The translations under genes were made by a program, and so were the position numbers. A stretch of DNA of 64,000 bases, taken from CAVRXZ01 sp963773035. GTDB lineage: Bacteria > Acidobacteriota > Vicinamibacteria > Vicinamibacterales > CAVVIG01. The stretch is taken from positions 310,001 through 374,000 of the forward strand of contig CAVYZX010000010.1 of NCBI GenBank assembly GCA_963773035.1, read 5' to 3'. Below the pieces are notes generated by a model, which did not search any database, was not told the DNA's origin, and saw only the letters and a list, made by a program, of their open reading frames with translations. Shown piece after piece: positions 16,788 to 25,768 of the stretch (position 1 is the first letter of the stretch; each line of letters starts with the position of its first letter).

Positions 16788-19670
16788 TTACCGACGTGCC
16801 CGTGATGAACGTTCGGTGACAGAAGCCAGCGGCATGGTCAGTGTGAAGCGCGTACCCTGGCCGACCGAGCTCTCACACCCGATCGCGCCTTCGTGCTCGT
16901 GGACGATGCCGTAGGTGATCGACAGGCCGAGGCCGGTACCACGGCCCATCGCTTTGGTCGTGAAAAATGGGTCGTAGATGCGGGCCAAATGCTCGGCGGG
17001 AATCCCCGAGCCGGTATCCGCCACTTCCGCAATGACCCTGCTGCCGTCGACACGCGTCGTCACAGACAGCCAACCGCCGCGTGGCATCGCATCGCGAGCG
17101 TTCAGAAACAGATTTAGAAACACTTGTTGCAACTTGTGTTCGATGCCGAGAACCGATGCGGCCACCGGCGACAAATCCCGGCGAACCTTGACTTTCGCCG
17201 CTGCGAATTGATGCTCGAGGAGCGAGAACACGTCGTTCACGACGACATTGAGGTCGACCTGTCTCCGCTCCTCTCCCGACATGCCAGGACGCGATAGGTT
17301 GAGGAGACCGTTCACAATCTTCGCCGCACGGAAGGTCTGGCGTTCGATTTTCTCCAGCAGAGCCGTCTTCGGATCGGCCGGATCCGCGCCTTCCATCAAC
17401 ATCTGAGTGAAACTCGAAATGCCGGTCAGCGGCGTATTGACTTCGTGGGCGACTCCGGCTGCCAAGGTCCCGATCGATGCCATCTTTTCCGCCAGTTGCA
17501 ATTGCTCGACCAGCCGTACACGATCGGTGATGTTCTCGATCAGAAGAATCGTGCCAGCGACTCTGGAGTCGTCGCTCAGCGCGCCTTGTAGGGGCACGGC
17601 GGTCGCATTGACGAGCAGCGTCATGTCGTCTTTGCGGCCCTTCAGCGGGACGCGGAGCAGCGTCGAACCACGGGGATTCTCTTCGCAGTCGGCGCGCAGC
17701 GCGTCCACAAACGGCGCATCGAACACATCGCTGAGCGTCCGACCGATTGCCGCCGAGCGCGCCACCCCATAGAACTTCTCGAGCGCCTGGTTCCAGCGAA
17801 CGATGCGTTCCTCGGCGTCGAACACCACCAACCCATCGTCGAGAGACTCGAGGATGTTCTCGTTGAACTCTCGCAAGCCGTCGAGCTCCTCGGCCTTCAA
17901 GTGCAGCTCGCGGTACAAGCGGCCGTTTTCGAGGGCCGTCGCTGCCTGGCCGGCAACAGCGGTCAAAAGAGCGAGATCTTCGCTATTGAAGGGCTGGTCG
18001 CCCTCCTTCCGCCCGAGAACGAACACCGCGATCGCTGCGCCCTCGAACACGCAGGGCACCAGGTAGTAGATTCCGGCATCCCGCCAGAACTCGACCTCCT
18101 CGGCGGCAAAGCGAGCGGCCGCAATCGGATCGTCGAGGGCGACGGTATGACCGGCATCGAGCCTCGCCACAAAAGACGAGTTGCGCGACAGCCGCGGGAC
18201 CGGGCGAGAGAACCCGAAATCGGCAATCGACGCGAAATCATTGAACCGCTCGTCGGTCAGGATCAGCGCCATCCGTTCGACCACCAACGTCTCGACGATT
18301 CGCGTGACGAGACGATGGCTGAGCCGCATCACATCGAGATCGGCGTTGAGATCGCGCGCGAATCCCACGAGCGCCCGGCGATAGTCGTAGCGGTCACGAT
18401 AGAACAGTCGATCGAGGGCGTTCTGGACAGCCTCTTTCACCGGTTGAGAGAGCAAGATGACGACCGCCGTCGCTAGAGCAGCCACAACCCAGTTCCGGGG
18501 ATCTCGGTCGTTGGTGAACAGGAATCCTGTCAGCCTGCGCATCGCCAGGTAGAGCAGACCACCCGCCATCAAGAACGCGGCGTACCCCAACGCACGCTTC
18601 ACGATGATTTCTACGTCCAGAAGACGATAGCGAACGATGGCCGATGCGAATGTCAACGGCACGAGTCCGAGGGGAATCGCCGTCAATTGCAACGCGAACG
18701 GGGGAACCAGCCCGAGCGCCCAGGGCAGACCGTAGCCGAATGCGAATGGAGCGACGCCGAACACGGTGCCGCAAGCAATCCATCGAAGCTGGCGGCGAGC
18801 CGTCAGCGCGGTAATCGTGCGAGAGGCCCGCACCAACACGACGAGCGCAACAATCGCGCACACCACCAGGTAGACGAGCTGAACGCGATCGAGCAGCTCG
18901 ATCGCGAACGAGAACGACGAACCGTCCAGCGATCCCCTGGTCATCGCCACGATGCGACCCGCTCCCAGTGCGACAGCCGGCGCATAGAGAAGCGGAACGA
19001 CGCCAACGGCAAAACGGGATGACCGCCGCCTGGGCCGTGCCGGAAACACGAGCATGAAGTGCAGAAGAAGAGGCGGTAGCAGAGCCTGAGCGACTGCATC
19101 CCCCCAATAGAACACCCAGTCGAGCCGATCGAGTGGTCCGTTGAAGGAGAAGGTAAACGCGCCGAAGAACGCCACGCACAACCAGAAGAAGTGCAGCGTT
19201 GCTGGATCGCGCGGACGCAGGACGCGGACGGTCGCTCCCACCAGCAGCGCGAACAGCCCGACGGAGGCCAGCACGAAATACATCGAGCTTGCCTGAGGAA
19301 CGGACGCGAGCCTTACTTCGAGGGCGTCATTGGCTCCGAGGCGCAGAAGCTGATATGAGAGCCGTGTCCCTTCGGTCGTTCGATGGTAGTAGGTTACGAC
19401 GTCGGCCGGTGTCCTGACGGGGACGCCATTAATACCGATGAGAACGTCGCCCCGCTTCACTCCTGCAACGTCACCGGGCGAGCCCGAAGACACTTCGACG
19501 GCCGTGACGCCTTCAGCTCGGGGCGCCCAGAACACACCGTCCTCGACCTCGTGCCAGTGGCCCCGCAACAGCATGTTCTCCAGGCCCAGCCCGAAGAGAA
19601 CAATGACGGTTGCAACCGCAAATGCGGAATGCCACCAGGCGAACGGACGTACTCGGGTGTCAGCGCGCAT
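16788..19670 (-). CDS. Large membrane histidine kinase with PDZ, GAF, PAS, HisKA and HATPase domains
   Basis: A 960-residue sensor kinase. It has one N-terminal membrane helix, then a PDZ domain at about 35-110 (GSPGDVAGVKRGDVLIGINGV), which would sit in the periplasm. Multiple hydrophobic segments follow to about 400. A GAF-like region lies at about 450-600 and a PAS domain at about 615-735. The H-box is AAGVAHEVNTPLTG with His near residue 740. The ATPase has NLFLNARDAM, DTGSGIP and GRGTGLGLSI. The PDZ placed before a polytopic region suggests a link to peptide or envelope-protein sensing, which is inference. It is transcribed ahead of the NtrC-type regulator. Confidence 0.9.
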   Translation of the reverse strand: MRADTRVRPFAWWHSAFAVATVIVLFGLGLENMLLRGHWHEVEDGVFWAPRAEGVTAVEVSSGSPGDVAGVKRGDVLIGINGVPVRTPADVVTYYHRTTEGTRLSYQLLRLGANDALEVRLASVPQASSMYFVLASVGLFALLVGATVRVLRPRDPATLHFFWLCVAFFGAFTFSFNGPLDRLDWVFYWGDAVAQALLPPLLLHFMLVFPARPRRRSSRFAVGVVPLLYAPAVALGAGRIVAMTRGSLDGSSFSFAIELLDRVQLVYLVVCAIVALVVLVRASRTITALTARRQLRWIACGTVFGVAPFAFGYGLPWALGLVPPFALQLTAIPLGLVPLTFASAIVRYRLLDVEIIVKRALGYAAFLMAGGLLYLAMRRLTGFLFTNDRDPRNWVVAALATAVVILLSQPVKEAVQNALDRLFYRDRYDYRRALVGFARDLNADLDVMRLSHRLVTRIVETLVVERMALILTDERFNDFASIADFGFSRPVPRLSRNSSFVARLDAGHTVALDDPIAAARFAAEEVEFWRDAGIYYLVPCVFEGAAIAVFVLGRKEGDQPFNSEDLALLTAVAGQAATALENGRLYRELHLKAEELDGLREFNENILESLDDGLVVFDAEERIVRWNQALEKFYGVARSAAIGRTLSDVFDAPFVDALRADCEENPRGSTLLRVPLKGRKDDMTLLVNATAVPLQGALSDDSRVAGTILLIENITDRVRLVEQLQLAEKMASIGTLAAGVAHEVNTPLTGISSFTQMLMEGADPADPKTALLEKIERQTFRAAKIVNGLLNLSRPGMSGEERRQVDLNVVVNDVFSLLEHQFAAAKVKVRRDLSPVAASVLGIEHKLQQVFLNLFLNARDAMPRGGWLSVTTRVDGSRVIAEVADTGSGIPAEHLARIYDPFFTTKAMGRGTGLGLSITYGIVHEHEGAIGCESSVGQGTRFTLTMPLASVTERSSRARR

Positions 19671-19823
19671 GCGTCTCTAGAGACCTTCGGATCAAAACGA
19701 CACTACTCCGGTCTGCCGCAACAGCAACCCTCGTTCCCTGATTGGACTCCACAAATATGCTCGCAAATGCTTGCAAAATATAGCCATTTAAGACACGAAG
19801 ACCGGTTCCGCAACGCGGCAATC

Positions 19824-19852
19824 CAATATTTCGAACCTACGATTCAATATTG
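19824..19852. other. Inverted repeat in the kinase/TonB-like intergenic region
   Basis: CAATATT (19824-19830) and AATATTG (19846-19852) pair perfectly around a 15-base loop. The 217-base gap 19671-19887 is locally AT-rich against the GC-rich genome and must hold both the end of the TonB-like gene and the promoter of the kinase operon. No T-run follows, so operator or terminator cannot be told apart. I see no coding region here. Confidence 0.4.
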
Positions 19853-19887
19853 TGGATCGGGTGCCGTTGGGAAGAGCCTCGCCGCAC

Positions 19888-21822
19888 CTAGAACCGCATA
19901 GTCAACCCGCCCACTATTCGTTTGGGCGGGCGAACAACGAGAAGCTCGTCGTACACCGACTGATCTCCCGCCGTTTCACGGAAGAAGTTCCGGACGCCGA
20001 GCAGCATCTCCCACTTTGCCGTGCTGAAATCCATGAACGGGAGCGATTGCCGCACCTGCACTTCGAAGCGCGAATCGAGTAGCCCATCGTCGTCGACGTT
20101 GCGACGAGCGAAGGCATTGCTGATGCGATACAGCACGATGACACGAGTCGCCGTCTCCGGAACGTCGGTCTCCACGGCCGTCGCAACATCGTGAATTCCA
20201 GACGCGCGCAACGGCTGGGTCGAAGGCAAGCGGAGCATCCAGTAGCCAAGATCGTCGCCTGGATTCCAGCGCGCCCGAATGAACGAGTACTCGATCGAAC
20301 CGTGGATCCGCCCGGCTACTGCTGTTCGGAATCCCGCGCTGGCTCCCCGAGACTCGACATCGCCGTAGTTGCCGACAAAATAGTGCCCGAGCTTCGCCGT
20401 CGGCTGGCCAGGCAGATCGAAACCGAACATCGTCACGAGCTGATCGTCAACCCGTTGATTGAACGTTCGGACTGACAACGTTGACGTCGCCCCGAGGTCG
20501 CGTTCGACGGCGAGTTCGATATGCGTGGTCCGTTCGGCGGCGAGCCCGCCATCCGGCGAGAGCGACGAAAAGGTTCGTTGCGGCGGCAGCCACACGCCGT
20601 TGTCGCCTGGCGGCAGAAACTCCTCCGCGCCTGGAGCGAATGCGCGATGCGATACGAGGGTCTGGATTCGAAGACTGCGAGTGGGAGAAAGGGTCAACGC
20701 CACGCGCGGACTAATCAGGGTCTTGCCGTCCAGATAGTCGTAGCGGGCGTAACGCGTGCCAAAAGTGACGGCGATGACCGGTGTAATCGTGAACGTATCG
20801 AAGCCATAGACTTCGCCGGCATTCCGGCTGCCGTCGGTGACGTTACGCAGCGCGGCAGGATTCCCGCCGTCGTAGCGTTGCATGGCATACGAAAGGCCGA
20901 TGTCATACCGATGTCGTGCCGGACCGCGCGTCGCGTAGGTTCCCGCCACAATAAACGACGAGATGTCGGCCTGACCGAAGGCGCCGCGAACAAGCCAATC
21001 GGCATGGCTATTGGCGGAAGCGCCTACCGACAAATAGGCGATGCTGCGCGGGAGGTTTTCGCTGCTGAACAGCTGTTGCGGCGAGTCGAACGAACTGGTG
21101 GTCAGAAGATTGAGCTGACCGGACAGCGGCATCGCCGCAAAGAAGTCGGTCGCCAGGCGCGCCGAGGACGCGGTCGCTCCACCAGATCCGAAGGCCGGAG
21201 TCAAAACTTCGGGTTCCGCGCCGAATGATTGATCCGCGACGACACCCGACGCCTCCTGCAAGACGCCGCGGCGCACGTGACGGAGACGCCAAGCCACTTC
21301 GCCGTGATCGTCTTCGGACGTTCGTGAGTTCGAAGTCGGCTTCGCCTCCTGCTCTGATTGCGGCACGGCGATGGGCTCCGCAGGCTGGGACGCCAGCCCG
21401 ACGCCAGCGGCAAGCACTTGAGGAGGCGTCGAACTGGAGACGGCCGTCGCACGACGCAGTGACAGCGTCGAGGTCGCGCGGCTGCTCGCCGTCACTTCGA
21501 CCATCTGACCGTGCGACGCAACGAATCCGCTCAGGTGCGCCCGAACGAGGTAAGGGCCTGGAGTCAGCGATGCGAGCTCGAAGCGCCCGCTTCGATCGGT
21601 CTTCGTGAACGCAGTGGTCGCCCCGAGAGCCGATACCAGAGCGCCGCCAACCGGCGTCCCCTGCTCGTCTCGGACGACACCCTGGATAGCGCCACTCGAG
21701 AGGGCGGCGATAAACCCAGACGGGTCCACGACATGCGCTTGATCCTGAGCGCGAGCCCGGGTGGGCGCCGACAGCAGTGCCAGAGCGCCCAATACAGCCA
21801 CGAACCTGCACCGGCTCTTCAT
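19888..21822 (-). CDS. TonB-receptor-like outer membrane protein with N-terminal carboxypeptidase-regulatory-like domain
   Basis: A 644-residue exported protein. A signal peptide (KSRCRFVAVLGALALLSAP) ends near ARAQ. A CarboxypepD_reg-like beta sandwich follows (IQGVVRDEQGTPVGGALVSA ... GRFELASLTPGPYLVRA). The rest has alternating beta-strand character as in an outer membrane barrel, ending in RIVGGLTMRF, with the C-terminal aromatic typical of such barrels. The region looks short for a full 22-strand receptor and no clear plug domain was recognised, so it may be a reduced family member. ATG 21822 is chosen over GTG 21840 because the signal peptide begins there. A sigma-54-like element lies upstream. 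Confidence 0.75.
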   Translation of the reverse strand: MKSRCRFVAVLGALALLSAPTRARAQDQAHVVDPSGFIAALSSGAIQGVVRDEQGTPVGGALVSALGATTAFTKTDRSGRFELASLTPGPYLVRAHLSGFVASHGQMVEVTASSRATSTLSLRRATAVSSSTPPQVLAAGVGLASQPAEPIAVPQSEQEAKPTSNSRTSEDDHGEVAWRLRHVRRGVLQEASGVVADQSFGAEPEVLTPAFGSGGATASSARLATDFFAAMPLSGQLNLLTTSSFDSPQQLFSSENLPRSIAYLSVGASANSHADWLVRGAFGQADISSFIVAGTYATRGPARHRYDIGLSYAMQRYDGGNPAALRNVTDGSRNAGEVYGFDTFTITPVIAVTFGTRYARYDYLDGKTLISPRVALTLSPTRSLRIQTLVSHRAFAPGAEEFLPPGDNGVWLPPQRTFSSLSPDGGLAAERTTHIELAVERDLGATSTLSVRTFNQRVDDQLVTMFGFDLPGQPTAKLGHYFVGNYGDVESRGASAGFRTAVAGRIHGSIEYSFIRARWNPGDDLGYWMLRLPSTQPLRASGIHDVATAVETDVPETATRVIVLYRISNAFARRNVDDDGLLDSRFEVQVRQSLPFMDFSTAKWEMLLGVRNFFRETAGDQSVYDELLVVRPPKRIVGGLTMRF

Positions 21823-21852
21823 GCTGGTTACCCTGCCCACTGGCCGGGATCG

Positions 21853-21868
21853 TGCAAACTCGACGCCG
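21853..21868 (-). promoter_or_regulatory. Candidate sigma-54 (-24/-12) promoter for the TonB-like gene
   Basis: Read on the minus strand the bases are CGGCGTCGAGTTTGCA. GGC at -24 and TTGCA at -12 are spaced correctly (GG and GC ten bases apart). The predicted start is near 21842, 20 bases before the ATG at 21822. The neighbouring operon encodes a sigma-54 activator, which makes the element plausible. A match of this quality can also arise by chance. Confidence 0.4.
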
Positions 21869-21896
21869 ATTTCACAACCCTGCAGCGAGGCCCCTT

Positions 21897-21916
21897 CAGG
21901 CCGGGATTCCGGCCTG
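21897..21916. other. Perfect stem-loop between the secreted-protein gene and the TonB-like gene
   Basis: CAGGCCGG-GATT-CCGGCCTG is a perfect 8-bp GC-rich stem with a four-base loop. It lies 35 bases after the stop of the minus-strand gene at 21952 and upstream of the candidate sigma-54 element. There is no T-run on either strand, so it is a terminator-like or mRNA-stabilising hairpin. Confidence 0.5.
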
Positions 21917-21951
21917 CCGACATCCCCACACCCCCGGATTTCGAAACCACT

Positions 21952-23025
21952 CTAGGATCCCGAAACCGTGAAGTTCACGTCCCGCGTCAGCGAGCGATTG
22001 CCCAGTTTGTCGGTGACCTTGATTTCGAGCCGGTAGTCACCTTCCGGGAACGACGCCAGCGGCACCGCCTGGCCGGCCTGGAGCTGATGGCCGGCCGCTA
22101 CGTCGAACTGCGGCGGCAACGTCTGGGCGTTCAGATTCTGGGGCGATGTCTTGTTGAAGAACTTCTCCGCCCCCGCAGCCTTCGCATAGAAGCTGTACTC
22201 CACGCTCACATCTGGCTTATTGGAACTGTCGGTCTTCGGATTGTAGATCAGCATGAAGGTCTGAAGCTCCGCCTGCTTCTTGAACTTCAACTCGGTGACC
22301 GGAACGATTTCCAGCGAGCCCAGTGCGTAAGGCCGCTCGATCTGCTGCTGCGGAGTCAACGGCGCCGCCAACGGCTCGATTCGCTGGGCGACGATCACTG
22401 AGCTTGCAGTCAACTCGCCGTTCCAGAAATCGGGCACTGTCAGGCTCTGTTTGATCACCGATGCTTTCGGAGCCGGGGCGTTCTTCTGCTGCGACGTCGC
22501 TTCCTTCACCGCGACATAGACATCGTAGCTGCCGGCCGGTACGGTCAGCGAACGCGTGATCCGCATCGGAGCGCTTTGTCCGGACAGGGGAATGAAACCT
22601 CGGTCCTCGTACGCGAATTCCTGGCGCTTCCCGTTCCCGTTCTTCTTGTCCTTGTCGTCTTTCTTTGCGTCTTTGGGATCGGGGGCGGGCGGGGGCGGGG
22701 GCGGGGCATCCTTCGACACGACACGCCAGTAGAAGGTGACCGTTCCGTTTGGTGCAGTCGCCTTTGCCGGATCGATTGTCACGGTGAAGGGCGTGTATTG
22801 CTTGTTGCCCTGCGCCTTCATGAAATCTTCATGTGCCCATTCCGCGGCGAAGTCGTTCGGTGCAGGCTGTCCCGCCGCGACATCGTCGACGATCTTGATT
22901 ACGGCTTGCGTTTCTCGCTTCTGGTCTTCGCTCTCTTTTTTTTCGTCCTTCTTTTGCGCCAGGATGCCCACGGAGAACACGAGCGCCACGATCGTCGAAA
23001 CACAGACAGTCCTATGATTGACCAT
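21952..23025 (-). CDS. Secreted hypothetical protein with Lys/Asp- and Pro-rich linker
   Basis: A 357-residue protein whose N-terminal hydrophobic segment (TVCVSTIVALVFSVGILA) reads as a signal peptide, followed by a highly charged KKDEKKESEDQKRE stretch. A poly-Pro run at about 106-112 and a Lys/Asp/Gly-rich linker (115-132) separate two beta-rich parts. The C-terminal part (FPEGDYRLEIKVTDKLGNRS) has the look of an Ig-like or Big-type fold. I do not recognise a named family. Such proteins are common in acidobacterial genomes. GGGAG precedes the ATG, and a good sigma-70 promoter lies about 40-65 bases upstream. Confidence 0.65.
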   Translation of the reverse strand: MVNHRTVCVSTIVALVFSVGILAQKKDEKKESEDQKRETQAVIKIVDDVAAGQPAPNDFAAEWAHEDFMKAQGNKQYTPFTVTIDPAKATAPNGTVTFYWRVVSKDAPPPPPPAPDPKDAKKDDKDKKNGNGKRQEFAYEDRGFIPLSGQSAPMRITRSLTVPAGSYDVYVAVKEATSQQKNAPAPKASVIKQSLTVPDFWNGELTASSVIVAQRIEPLAAPLTPQQQIERPYALGSLEIVPVTELKFKKQAELQTFMLIYNPKTDSSNKPDVSVEYSFYAKAAGAEKFFNKTSPQNLNAQTLPPQFDVAAGHQLQAGQAVPLASFPEGDYRLEIKVTDKLGNRSLTRDVNFTVSGS

Positions 23026-23056
23026 AAGGGCTAATCTCCCATTTCACTGTGCATAA

Positions 23057-23162
23057 CAGCTGATCATAGGCACCGCTCCGAGGCAAGTCAATCACTTCTG
23101 CCGCACTCAGGATGTTCAAAACGCCCTCGTGCTATCATCCGCATTTTGCTGCTGATCAGCTG
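23057..23162. promoter_or_regulatory. Ten-base inverted repeat spanning the divergent promoter region upstream of glgC
   Basis: CAGCTGATCA (23057-23066) and its exact reverse complement TGATCAGCTG (23153-23162) bracket the region between the divergent secreted-protein gene and glgC. Both contain the TGATCA palindrome. The left copy overlaps the -10 box of the minus promoter. The right copy ends 11 bases before the glgC ATG. Paired operator sites for a dimeric regulator are a reasonable inference. Confidence 0.45.
23063..23091 (-). promoter_or_regulatory. Predicted sigma-70 promoter for the secreted protein at 21952
   Basis: On the minus strand TTGACT (23086-23091) and TATGAT (23063-23068) are separated by 17 bases. 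This is a close match to consensus. The predicted start is near 23056, leaving a leader of about 30 bases to the ATG at 23025. Confidence 0.65.
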
Positions 23163-23173
23163 ACGCGTTTCCT

Positions 23174-24460
23174 ATGCCGGCGCTCCTTGACGACAGCCTC
23201 GTCATCGTTCTCGCCGGAGGCGCCGGCGAGCGGCTGTTTCCCCTCACTAAAGATCGGGCCAAGCCGGCCGTATATTTCGGCGGCCCCTACCGAATCATCG
23301 ATTTTGCGCTGAGCAATTGCCTCAACTCGGGGCTGCGCCGGATCTTTATTGCCACTCAGTACAAATCGCTATCGCTCAACCGTCACATCCGGATGGGCTG
23401 GAGTATCGTGTCGGAAGAGCTCGGGGAGTTCGTCGAAATTCTTCCGCCTCAAAAGCGTGTCGGGGAGCAGTGGTACCAAGGAACGGCAGACGCCGTCTAT
23501 CAAAACCTCTATTCGATCACCCGAGAGAACCCGAGGCGTTTGATCATTCTCTCGGGCGACCACGTCTACAAGATGGATTACGCGCGCATGTTGCGTTTTC
23601 ACGACGAGCGACGTGCAGCGGTCACACTTGCCGCGATCGAAGTGCCGATTGCCGACGCGAGCCGATTCGGCATTCCGGCCATCGACTCGGAGGAACGGGT
23701 CATCGGCTTTCAAGAGAAACCCCAAGTCCCGAACGCGATTCCTGAATCGGCGGATTTCGCGTTAGCCTCAATGGGCGTCTACATCTTCGAGATGGACGTG
23801 CTCGTGCGCGCGCTCGATGCCGACGCGGCACTTCCGACGACCCACGATTTCGGAACCGACATCATCCCGGCGTTGATCCCCGAGGTCCCGGTGTATGCGT
23901 ACCGTTTCTACGACGAGAACAAGAAGTCGTCCAAGTACTGGCGGGACATCGGAACGCTCGACGCGTACTTCGAAGCCAACATGGATCTCTGCCAGGTGAA
24001 CCCGGAGTTCAATCTTTACGACCCGGAATGGCCCCTGCGCACGCATCAGCCGCAGGCGCCCCCGGCCAAGTTCGTGTTTGCGGAGCTCGGCCGCCGCTAT
24101 GGACACGCGCTCGACTCGGTCATCTCGCCCGGCTGTATCATCTCGGGTAGCAGTATCTATGGAAGCGTGCTCTGCCCGAATGTGCGGGTCCACAGCTTCT
24201 GCCATATCGAGCAATGTATCTTGATGCCCGGCGTTCGAGTCGGACGGCATGCGAAGATTCGGCGAGCCATCATCGACCGTGACGTCCTGATACCCCGTGG
24301 TGCGTCAATCGGCTACAACACCGTCGAGGATCGCCGACGACACACCGTCACCGATTCGGGCATAGTGGTCGTCACGACCGATGACGAACCGTTGATTGCA
24401 CCCCTCAGCGAAGAAGCACTGCTGCTGGAGGCTGACGCCGACCGGCGCGGCGGCGGATAG
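23174..24460 (+). CDS. glgC: Glucose-1-phosphate adenylyltransferase (ADP-glucose pyrophosphorylase)
   Basis: GlgC makes ADP-glucose from ATP and glucose-1-phosphate, the committed step of bacterial glycogen synthesis. The N-terminal nucleotidyltransferase has VLAGGAGERLFPLTKDRAKP and GTADAVYQN, with ILSGDHVYKMDY. The C-terminal left-handed beta helix has repeated hexapeptides (SVISPGCIISGSSIYGSVLC). At 428 residues it is full length. It precedes eno by 9 bases and gpmA beyond, a glgC-eno-gpmA unit linking storage to lower glycolysis. glgA and glgB are not in the window. Confidence 0.93.
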   Translation: MPALLDDSLVIVLAGGAGERLFPLTKDRAKPAVYFGGPYRIIDFALSNCLNSGLRRIFIATQYKSLSLNRHIRMGWSIVSEELGEFVEILPPQKRVGEQWYQGTADAVYQNLYSITRENPRRLIILSGDHVYKMDYARMLRFHDERRAAVTLAAIEVPIADASRFGIPAIDSEERVIGFQEKPQVPNAIPESADFALASMGVYIFEMDVLVRALDADAALPTTHDFGTDIIPALIPEVPVYAYRFYDENKKSSKYWRDIGTLDAYFEANMDLCQVNPEFNLYDPEWPLRTHQPQAPPAKFVFAELGRRYGHALDSVISPGCIISGSSIYGSVLCPNVRVHSFCHIEQCILMPGVRVGRHAKIRRAIIDRDVLIPRGASIGYNTVEDRRRHTVTDSGIVVVTTDDEPLIAPLSEEALLLEADADRRGGG

Positions 24461-24469
24461 GAGCGGCGA

Positions 24470-25765
24470 TTGAAGATTACACGTGTTCACGGGCGCGAGA
24501 TCCTGGACTCGCGCGGCAACCCCACGGTTGAAGTCGACGTCACCCTCGCGGATGGCTCGCTGGGACGCGCCGCAGTCCCATCGGGTGCATCGACGGGCGA
24601 GCGCGAAGCCCTCGAACTGCGCGACGGCGAGAAGACCCGTTACGGCGGCAAAGGCGTACGGCGCGCCGTCGCGAATGTCAACGGGGAGATTGCCAGCACT
24701 CTGACGGGAGCCACCTTCACACAGCGCAGCCTCGACGAAGCCATGCTGCGTCTCGACGGCACTCCGACAAAAAACAGGCTCGGTGCAAACGCCATGTTGG
24801 GCGTCTCGATGGCGGCGGCGCGCGCCGAAGCAGTCTCGGCTCGTGTGCCGTTGTATCGTCACATCGCCACGCTCTTTGGAAACGACGCGCTGACGCTGCC
24901 CGTTCCGATGATGAACATCTTGAACGGAGGCGCTCACGCGGACACGAGCGTCGACTTCCAGGAATTCATGGTTATGCCGATCGGCGTATCGTCGTTCTCC
25001 GACGCAGTCAGAGCAGGCGCCGAGATCTTTCACACGCTGCGGGGCATTTTGAAAGCGCGCGGACAATCGACCGGTGTCGGGGATGAAGGCGGGTTCGCCC
25101 CCAATCTGAAGTCGAACCGCGAGGCACTCGAGGTCGTGCTCGAGGCGGTGGCAAAGACTGGCATGAAGGCGGGACAGGATGTATTCATCGCACTCGATGT
25201 GGCCTCCAGCGAACTCTGGGCGGGCAACGGCCGGTACGTCTTCAAGAAGTCAGGCGAACCGGAACGGAATTCCGACCAGATGATTCGCCTCTACGAGGAC
25301 TGGCTGCGTGAGTACCCGATCATTTCGATCGAGGATGGTGTTGCGGAAAGCGATTGGGAAGGCTGGAAGCTGCTGACGCGCGAGCTCGGGCATCGTGTCC
25401 AACTGGTCGGCGACGACGTGTTTGTGACGAATCCGGAAATCCTGCGTCGTGGAATCACGGACGGTGTCGGCAACGCGCTCCTGGTCAAGTTGAACCAGAT
25501 TGGAACCGTTACGGAAACGTTGGACGCGGTGCGGATGGCAAAGGATGCCGGCTACGCCACGATCATCTCGCACCGTTCCGGAGAAACGGAGGACACGACA
25601 ATCGCTGATCTCGCCGTGGGAACGGGCGCCGGCCAGATCAAGACCGGATCGGCAAGTCGCACGGATCGCGTCGCCAAATACAATCAGCTTCTGCGAATAG
25701 AAGAAGAACTCGGTGGTACGGCGCCGTTTGCAGGACGGACCGCAATCAAGGGATTCAAAGCGTAG
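24470..25765 (+). CDS. eno: Enolase (phosphopyruvate hydratase)
   Basis: Enolase converts 2-phosphoglycerate to phosphoenolpyruvate. The chain (431 residues) shows REILDSRGNPTVEVDV, the catalytic-loop segment PSGASTGEREALELRD, NILNGGAHAD, DEGGFAPN and the signature LLVKLNQIGTVTET followed by SHRSGETEDTTIADLAVG. It starts at TTG 24470, with GGAG at 24460-24463 giving a Shine-Dalgarno. It lies between glgC and gpmA. Enolase may also take part in the RNA degradosome, but nothing here addresses that. Confidence 0.95.
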   Translation: MKITRVHGREILDSRGNPTVEVDVTLADGSLGRAAVPSGASTGEREALELRDGEKTRYGGKGVRRAVANVNGEIASTLTGATFTQRSLDEAMLRLDGTPTKNRLGANAMLGVSMAAARAEAVSARVPLYRHIATLFGNDALTLPVPMMNILNGGAHADTSVDFQEFMVMPIGVSSFSDAVRAGAEIFHTLRGILKARGQSTGVGDEGGFAPNLKSNREALEVVLEAVAKTGMKAGQDVFIALDVASSELWAGNGRYVFKKSGEPERNSDQMIRLYEDWLREYPIISIEDGVAESDWEGWKLLTRELGHRVQLVGDDVFVTNPEILRRGITDGVGNALLVKLNQIGTVTETLDAVRMAKDAGYATIISHRSGETEDTTIADLAVGTGAGQIKTGSASRTDRVAKYNQLLRIEEELGGTAPFAGRTAIKGFKA

Positions 25766-25768
25766 GCT

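Noticed and set aside
19772..19786. A second sigma-54-like element (TGGCTATATTTTGCA on the minus strand) before the kinase operon
   Set aside because: The GG and GC pairs are only nine bases apart, one short of the spacing sigma-54 needs, so I do not call it.
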